This document shows positions 57,108-64,000 of a stretch of 64,000 nt of DNA, piece by piece. The translations under genes were made by a program, and so were the position numbers. Within the stretch, counting starts at the first letter, position 1. Every line of letters begins with the position of its first letter. The notes under the pieces are model-generated. The model ran no database searches, had not been told where the DNA came from, and worked only from the letters and a program-made list of their open reading frames with translations. The stretch covers positions 2,640,120 to 2,704,119 of the forward strand of contig NC_053134.1 in NCBI RefSeq assembly GCF_010015445.1. The letters are read 5' to 3'. This DNA comes from Perca fluviatilis. Lineage: Eukaryota; Chordata; Actinopteri; Perciformes; Percidae.

Positions 57108-57474
57108 GCCCAAACAGAACCCCCCAACTGCTGCTAATACTCCCCGACACGTTATTATTTATTATTATCACTCATGCAATATGTTTCTATTTTTTAACCT
57201 TGTTTCTGTCTTCTTATCTTGTTATATATTCAGGGTTTCCTAAACCTTTTCCAAACACAAATTCAAGCACTTTTAACGACTTTCAAGGTCCACTTTCAAG
57301 CTTTTCCAGCCCCTTACATCTGTGGTAAGTTACTATCTATATACTTCATACTTAGTATTCTGATTATTGCACTTCTTCTTTACATAAAATGTAATGTTAT
57401 CGTGCTATAAACAAAGAGTATTAAAAGTAAAAGTACTCAATGCAGAAAAATATCCTCACATTTTTTAACCCTTG
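57108..57474. other. Intergenic, no gene seen
   Basis: Nothing recognised. Confidence 0.4.
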
Positions 57475-57895
57475 TGTTGTCTTCCCGTTGACCGTGCAAC
57501 TTTTTGTTTTTCAGGCTCAAAATTTAAACTTTTTTTTCAACGTTTTGGTCGTCTTTTTCAAAACGTTTGTTGCATTACCCCCCCGATGTTTTTGTCAATT
57601 TTTTTCAGCGCCTTTTGACTTTTTTGTAGTTTTTTTCGCCCCCACGTTTTTGTCACTTTTTTCAACGTTCTTTCATAGATAATTATTTTTGAATGCTATA
57701 AAATTGAATAAAACATCCAAATTTAAAGAAAGTAGTGGGCTGATCATTTATTTTACTTGTGTAAAGCGTTGTGTGGAACAATCCGTGTTATTTTTCTAAA
57801 AATTTGGGTGAAAGAAACCCACTTTTCTGATATAGAATTTTTTTTAAATGGGTCAAATTTGACCTGAGGACAACAGGAGGCTTAAACTGGAAACG
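57475..57895. mobile_element. piggyBac-like T/A-rich MITE, complete copy
   Basis: TTAA at 57475-57478 and 57892-57895. The left end CCCTTGTGTTGTCTTCCCG and a right end AGGACAACAGG. The interior has many TTTTTGTCACTTTTTTCAACG-like segments. Best-preserved member of the family seen at 597-960, 21.3-21.5 and 59.07-59.36 kb. Confidence 0.65.
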
Positions 57896-57924
57896 ATCAA
57901 ATCTGTCCCGTCAATCAACTAAGT

Positions 57925-58276
57925 CACGTGTGTCAAACTCGAGGCCCGCGGGCCAAATCCGGCCCCCCGCTGATTATGATCTGGCCCACATATCAATTTA
58001 GGTTTAAAATACATTTTGGCCCAACACCTTTTTCTGACGTTTTTGGGTGCTTTTCTTTTTCTATGATGGCTGAGGAACTTTCTCCTGACTTCTTCAGGAC
58101 TTTATGTCGACCCAACTGTGAGTGAGAAGATGATATGACACGTGCAATAATACAGTCAAATATATTTAACTTTTTCGATTAAATAAAAGCCCATCAATAA
58201 ACTAAACATGTCTGGCCCTTGATGTGATTCTTATTTTCCAGTGTGGCCCTCTGGGAAGTTGAGTTTGACACCCCTG
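57925..58276. mobile_element. hAT MITE family with GTCAAACTC ends, copy 3, deleted
   Basis: Inverted relative to copies 1 and 2: CACGTGTGTCAAACTC at the left, GAGTTTGACACCCCTG at the right. Flanking AACTAAGT and AACTTGAA agree in about half the bases. 352 bp, internally shortened. Confidence 0.75.
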
Positions 58277-59064
58277 AACTTGAAGTCTTTAGTCGACCAA
58301 TCGTTTCAGCTGTAGTTGTAGGCCTGATTATCGTTGAGTAGTTAAATTTATAATAAAACAGTATAAACTACATGTGTTTTGCGTGCAAAAATCTGAATTT
58401 AAGTAACCAAAAGTAACAGATTAATGTGGTGTGATAGGTAAAAATAATATTCATCTCTGGAATGTAGCAGAGGAGTAGAAGTAGAAAGTGGCACGAAAAG
58501 GAAAGACTAAAGTAAAGTACAAGTAGCTCAAGTTTGTACTTAAGTACAGTACCGGAGTAAATATACTTGTATATAGTGATTTCACCACTGTATACAACAG
58601 TGTTTGTATGTGTTAAGTGGCCCAGGAACACAAAATCATAGTTTATCATTAAAAGTATAACTGCCATACATATTATTCATGTTATTTAACATGTTTTTAA
58701 CGTACATTTTGCGTTGCACACGGACACTTTAAGGTGCAACAGGAGAAACACACATGGGGTGAGAAGTTATTATACAAGGCGAGCCATGTGTACTACCTTC
58801 GTATTTCCCCAGTGTATTTGTATTTACCTCTTTATAGTGTATGTGAACATGTTTTATATTTCACATTGTCATACTGTAGTTTGACAGTGGATGTGATGGC
58901 AGTGAAATGGATGACAAGTGCATTAAATTCATCAGTAACCTGAATCATAATGTAGTTTATTTCCCGGATGGAGTGATTAAAAGCATATCTGTATGCTTTA
59001 TTTTTCTTAAATCCACCTGGTGTTTCCCCTTTACAGTAATCTGACCTGGCACCCCCTGCAGTAG
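58277..59064. other. Intergenic, no gene seen
   Basis: 58480-58575 resembles the fish repeat at 39.5-40.0 kb (inverse). Otherwise nothing. Confidence 0.4.
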
Positions 59065-59360
59065 TTAACCCTTGTGTCTTCCCACCTGTGCAACTTCTGG
59101 TTTTCCTGGGTCGACATTTAAACTGTTATTTTTAAATACACTTTGACGTTTTTGTCGATTTTATTCAAAATTTTTATTTTCCAGTTTTGTATCAAGTTTT
59201 TGTCACCTTTGGCGAGGTTTTGTAGTCACGTTTTTCAGCGTTTTTTGTCAATATTCTTCCTGAGTTTTTGTGCTTCACTACCAAAATTTGTTATAGTTCT
59301 GATATAGAAAGATTTTACAGGAGGATTAATAAATCCATTTGTAGTGCAGGTTTGACTTAA
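59065..59360. mobile_element. piggyBac-like T/A-rich MITE, degraded
   Basis: The left end TTAACCCTTGTGTCTTCCC at 59065; right TTAA at 59357-59360 with a poorly kept end. Interior like 57475-57895. Confidence 0.5.
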
Positions 59361-59397
59361 GTCTATAAAGGAATTTACTCTTTTGGATGGAGTGGGT

Positions 59398-59413
59398 GGC
59401 TCTTAAAAGAGCC
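59398..59413 (-). promoter_or_regulatory. Histone 3' stem-loop of minus-strand H2A
   Basis: Minus-strand GGCTCTTTTAAGAGCC, 30 bp after the stop, followed by CCAAAAGAGTA. Confidence 0.95.
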
Positions 59414-59443
59414 TTTGGGTTGGTTGAGGAGCAGCACGGAGCT

Positions 59444-59966
<523 letters not shown>

Positions 59967-61310
59967 CAGAAACGAGCATGCAAGACACGGTAGAGCTCAA
60001 ACGGCTTCCGCTCGCAGTTTGTGCTGTTTACAAAATAAGACATCCCAGCAACCTCAAAATAAAAAAAAAAAGAAGGAAATTATCAAAGAAGGAAAATGTG
60101 GAAGAAATAAGCCGCTTTCCGACCAACCCAGAACAGAGGCTGAGGAGAGTGCAGCTTTGGTGGCAAGGGAGGAAGAGATGAAGCGCTTCCAGGCTCACTG
60201 GATGGAGAGTCTCCTGCGCAGCACCCAGGCAGGCAGGAGCTCATATGCACATACGTGCACTTGCTAAAAGTTCATATGCAAACGTAATACTTTTGCATTC
60301 ATAGACAGTACTGTATATGCACAAGCTAATATGCTGAATCGCAAACTTAGTATGTGTTCATTGTCTGTGGAGACCACACACAAAAAAGCAGTATGCAGAA
60401 ACTCACTGTAGCATATAGCCTAATGATGGCATGAGGTTACTGCTTAAAATGCCACTTGCCACTCTGATTGTATGTGTTTTATCTTGTACTTGTCTGTCTT
60501 TTGCTATATTATGTATTGTGCTATGGACCGTTTCTTTGTGTGTCCTGAATAAAGAATATGATGATGATGATATGCACATGTAAATAGTTATTCTTGCACT
60601 TGCACTGTTTAATATTGTATTAACTTCACTGTTTAGCATGCCTTCTACTTTTGCAAACAGGTCTTAAGTTTATCTTTCCATTCTAAAGTCTGCTGTGTTG
60701 TGTTTTACTTTGATATAAATAAAATACTTAATAGAAAAGTGGGTTACTACAGTTAGTTGTACATGCACACACATGAAGGTAGGCCTACCTGCTTGATTAA
60801 AATGAGCAGCAGGTTAAACAGCCTTGGTATCATAACAAAATACTGTGGTGGTTAGATGGCTGTCATAATAACACAAGGTCTTTTGTGATCACACAGCCAT
60901 CTGATCACACCTGGTGACATTCTTGTGAATTTTGTGTTATCATAACAACAGGTATACGCTGGCATCCAGACAACTTGGCTCATGAGGCCTATTCAATTTG
61001 CCAGTGTAAGCCTTTTGTGTTCACACAGCCATCTAATCACACCTTGAGAATTGTTTGTGTTATCATCACAAAAGGTCTACACTGGCGAATGGTTGACATT
61101 TAAGTTTGGTGAAAATGTACCATTACAAAATGAATGAATGTGTGCCTGTGCCTATGATGCCCTATATACACATATTGATGAGATCATGAAATGAGACAAA
61201 AGCGCACTCATTACAAAGACTTTTTATTTTTTATTTAACCATAACATTAATGCTCTCAAAACAATATTACAGACATATTTCAAAACTAGGCCAAATCAAA
61301 CACACAAAAA
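59967..61310. other. Intergenic, no gene assigned
   Basis: An open stretch at 60019-60267 contains EEEMKRFQAHWMESLL, not assignable. Around 60888 and 61012 a segment with CACACAGCCATCT repeats at a spacing of 124 bp. No gene called. Confidence 0.4.
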
Positions 61311-61317
61311 AAACATG

Positions 61318-61392
<75 letters not shown>
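61318..61392. repeat. (TG)n microsatellite
   Basis: About 37 perfect GT units. Confidence 0.97.
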
Positions 61393-61394
<2 letters not shown>

Positions 61395-61495
61395 AACACC
61401 TGTCCATGTTCTGTCTGGATGCTCATATAAGAAAACAGCAGCACATCTTTTGTTATTGTGGCCTCCATGTTTTCACCCATCTGATGCTCTATGCC

Positions 61496-61834
61496 AGTGG
61501 TTCTCAAACTTTTATCAATAATGTGATGAAATATTATTTAGTGACGTACCCCCTGACAAGTGCAAAGCATTTTTGGTAGAAAAAGACGCTATATAAAGAG
61601 GTACATTACAGCTCTGCACCATTAGTGTCTGATTTACTTAACAAGCTGGTAACTGAAACACACTTGAATGTTACTTCAAATGTTTAAAATCCATACCTAA
61701 ATACATTTTATGATTTATGCATGAAACGGTATATTTGAAATTAACATTTCAAAAAGGAATCTCACCCTGCAACCCCCCCTGCAGTACTCCAAAGTACCCC
61801 TAGGGGTACCCAGACCCCCATTTGAGAAACACTG
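61496..61834. mobile_element. hAT MITE (Charlie-like), about 340 bp
   Basis: The left CAGTGGTTCTCAAACT and the inverted right CAGTGTTTCTCAAATG. The octamers CTCTATGC and ATCTCGGC agree at 5 of 8 and fit the hAT preference nTCTAGAn. Internal GTACCCC/GGGGTAC near the ends. Noncoding. Confidence 0.75.
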
Positions 61835-61959
61835 ATCTCGGCTACGGCCAACCGTTGGTGGCAGTCATGCAACAAGTTGTTATGCGAAACGCCCAATATA
61901 ACAGAAGAAGAAGAACACGCATCCCGTGGCATGAACGCACCATTAATTGGGAGGCACAT

Positions 61960-62835
61960 GGTTGAGGTAATGCATCAAGGCTGCAAGCAGCCCAGCTCCT
62001 TCAGTCTCTGCATCAGGTGGAGGTATAGTGGCACACCTGGCTGAGGAAAAGGGCTGGATTCAGTCCAGTCCGCTCTATACTGTTCACCATGGCTCTCACA
62101 GAGGTTATGGAGCACCATAGACCTCACTCTCTCAAGACTGCAGTCATTCCGTTTCTGCAGGCATCGCCATCTTCCTTTCAGTCATGCTAAATGCATTTTT
62201 AACCACAACCCTTGCTCTGCTTGTCTTGTAGTTGAACACCTCCTGCTGTAATGGACGCCCCAGTCGGGAAAGGGCTTCATGAGCCAGCCTGTCAGTGGAT
62301 AGGCAATGATATAGTTCCCAACATCCTGCCCAAGCTCTTGTGCTCCTGTGAAAGCACCTTCCCTCTTTCAGCCAGAGGTGTATAGTCCAGGTGCCAGAAA
62401 GTAAAAATCCTGCCATGTTTTTGGATCTGCCTCTACATCTAGAACAGGTGTTTTCACTAACGAGCTCATCTACCTGGTAGAGGAGCTGGTTTAGTGATGG
62501 TTGGGACAGCTGCTGGACAGGATTTCTACTTTCTGGCACCTGGACTATACACCTCTGCTTTCAGCCAGTTCCCATATAGCAGACAAATGCAGCACTCTAG
62601 CATCATGCAAGCTGCCTGGTTGCCCTGTGTAAATGTACCAAAACAATCCTCTTCCTTCAACTATTGCCTGTAAAATAACGGAGTACCATCCTTCGCGGTT
62701 GTAATGCTCTGTGTGCTACTCCTGGGGTGCCAAAATAGGTATGTGCGAGCCATCGATAGCGCCCACGCATTGAGGCACGCCCCATCTCTGCTCAAAGTAC
62801 AGAGACATTTCTTTGAGCTTTTCTGCATTTGGCAT
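61960..62835 (-). pseudogene. PIF/Harbinger transposase relic (HARBI1-like)
   Basis: Hand translation on the minus strand from about 62835 gives MPNAEKLKEMSLYFEQRWGV, PQCVGAIDGSHIPI (first catalytic Asp region), a stop in place of a Trp or Gln codon after LAPQE, then HTEHYNREGWYSVILQAIVE and GQPGSLHDARVL. After the MITE at 62373-62557 it continues DVGNYIIAYPLTGWLMKP, ARRC-like residues, LKGRWRCLQKR and MVLHNLCESHGE. This is the DDE_4 order of Harbinger transposases. Stops, a frameshift and the MITE show it is dead. Confidence 0.8.
62373..62557. mobile_element. hAT foldback MITE, 185 bp, copy 2
   Basis: Same element as 6142-6324, opposite orientation. Perfect octamers CTTTCAGC at 62365-62372 and 62558-62565. 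Inserted in the Harbinger transposase relic. Confidence 0.9.
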
Positions 62836-62836
62836 C

Positions 62837-63745
62837 TTAAAGTGATGGTTCGGAGTAATTCACCCTAGGGTCCTTTGCACCATGACCTCGAGCCAAACAC
62901 CCCCCAGAAGCTTTTTCACCTGGGTCTAACATTGGGCGAGTTAGCGTAGAGTAGCGTTAGCCGCTGAATAGCTTAGCGCAGGGGCTAATGGACCCACGTT
63001 TGTATCTCGTAAATGACCCCACTAATAATGCCGAAATGAATACAACGATCTAGTAGGTATATAGGTTATGCTCTCATAAAACGATGGATTGGAAGTTTGT
63101 AAGTACACCAGAAGTTTATGTAAAAAACGCTTGCCTGCTGGCTTTTGGTCTCTGCTGTTGTTGTTGTGGTGTAAAGGCGAGAGTGCTTAGGGACATCTAC
63201 AAATTACAACACCGAAAAGAGATGCAACAAAAATATTTATTAATTTAACTTATTTTTAAAGTAAGTGCTGTAGTATAACTAGCAGCAGACAAGTAATAAT
63301 TGAGGTAAGTTTGGAGACATTACCTTATTTAATCATTGAATTAATAAATATTTTTGTTGCATCTCTTTTCGGTGTAGTAATTTGTAGACGGTCCCTAAGC
63401 ACTCGTCTAACTGCAGGTAGCAGCAGCAGAGAGCAGAAGCCAGCAGGCAAGTGTTCATAAACTTCTGGTGTACTTACAAACTTTCCAATCCATCGTTTTA
63501 TGAGAGCATAACCTATTTGTACTACTTGTAGACGTTTCGTATCATTTCGGGCATTATTAGTGGGGTAACTTACGAGATACAAACGTGGGTCCGTTAGCCC
63601 CTGCGCTAAGCTACTCAGCGGCTAACGCTACTCTAGCTAACTCTCCCAATGTTAGACCCAGGTGAAAAAGCTTCTGGGGGGGTGTTTGGCTCGAGGTCAT
63701 GGTGCAAAGGACCCTAGGGTGAATTACTCCGAACCATCACTTTAA
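62837..63745. mobile_element. Long-inverted-repeat element, about 910 bp, TTAA-flanked
   Basis: The left arm (AAGTGATGGTTCGGAGTAAT through AAACTTCCAATCC-type sequence to about 63150) is repeated inverted at about 63430-63741. TTAA at 62837-62840 and 63742-63745. The arms include GGACCCTAGGGTGAATTAC and GAGATACAAACGTGGG. The loop is short and noncoding. Confidence 0.75.
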
Positions 63746-63984
63746 ACTGGGAACTGCCGTTGTCCACCAGTCATCAACTGGGCTGTGTCTCAAAGCGCCT
63801 ACTTGCACACTTCAAACACTGAGTTTTAAGTATATAGTGTAGATAACGCAAAAAGTCAGTGCACTGAAAGTACCAGGATGAGGCCCTAAAAACGGTCAAA
63901 AAGTTCAGTGTGGAACGATGGACCCTACTCGCACTAAACGGGAGACATCTTGACTACACAGCGGAAAGGGGGAGGGACCAGGGA

Positions 63985-64000
63985 TATACAGTACAGGCCA
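63985..64000. mobile_element. Start of a second Tc1-like MITE, cut by window end
   Basis: TATACAGTACAGGCCA equals the left end of the element at 34166. Confidence 0.65.

Noticed and set aside
60019..60267. Lys-rich open frame with EEEMKRFQAHWMESLL upstream of H2A
   Set aside because: Charged composition only; no family recognised and no splice or start support.

Overview
The window is nuclear DNA from a vertebrate, most likely a teleost fish of percomorph type. It carries replication-dependent core and linker histone genes without introns. Every histone gene ends in the same 16-nt 3' processing hairpin, GGCTCTTTTAAGAGCC. There are also intact tRNA-Glu(CTC) genes and a dense load of fish-style DNA transposons (hAT, piggyBac-like, PIF/Harbinger, Tc1-like), LINE fragments, a tRNA-headed SINE and microsatellites. 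The teleost call rests on the repeat style and the H2A/H2B tail sequences; the species cannot be told from sequence alone.

Histone genes, left to right: H2B (+, 1-284; cut by the window edge and with its centre replaced), H4 (+, 2432-2745; frameshifted), H4 (+, 22669-22980), H3 (-, 28762-29172), H1 (-, 31049-31684), H1 (+, 41600-42238), H2A (+, 43936-44322), H4 (+, 48786-49097), H2B (+, 51306-51680), H3 (+, 53272-53682), H4 (-, 54250-54561), H2A (-, 59444-59833). The block at 41-60 kb holds all five classes. The left part holds fewer genes, and its H3 and H1 point the other way. The two tRNA-Glu arrays (minus at 23.5-24.0 kb, plus at 37.1-37.4 kb) are also inverted relative to each other, so the locus looks like a rearranged, partly inverted duplication. 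Together the genes supply the S-phase nucleosome proteins: H3/H4 and H2A/H2B for the core, H1 for the linker.

Promoter grammar is class-specific. All four H4 genes carry TGTCTTCAACTACGTCCGC just upstream of a TATA-like box. The H3 genes have CCAAT boxes plus TATATAA. The intact H2B has CCAAT plus the octamer ATTTGCAT. The H2A genes have paired CCAAT boxes plus TATA. The H1 genes have AAACACA plus an inverted CCAAT box and a distal CCTCACACGGCAGTAGTT element. Orphan copies of the H4 element (1894, 22270) and of the whole H1 upstream region (about 30180-30760) stand without a following gene. The orphan H1 promoter points into the 3' end of the minus-strand H1 gene.

Between the genes: 3-7 kb, mixed MITEs; 7.6 kb, a THAP-domain exon; 8.25-10.24 kb, a 5'-truncated LINE with an 11-bp target duplication; 11.5-15.3 kb, a broken CCHC-knuckle gag/ORF1-like sequence with MITE insertions; 15.36-17.09 kb, a three-level nest of transposons; 17.1-20.1 kb, LINE fragments with a large 22/23-bp minisatellite and a hAT transposase relic; 20.1-21.3 kb, a TA-flanked element; 24.9-26.6 kb, a long foldback element split by a hAT MITE; 27.05-27.65, 55.8-56.4 and 57.9-58.3 kb, one hAT family; 35.0-36.8 kb, a 1.8-kb hAT element; 61.5-63.7 kb, a Harbinger transposase relic and a long inverted-repeat element. 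I found no convincing wholly new system. The most unusual items are the orphan promoters, the frame-preserving block replacement in the first H2B, and the mirrored tRNA/histone layout.
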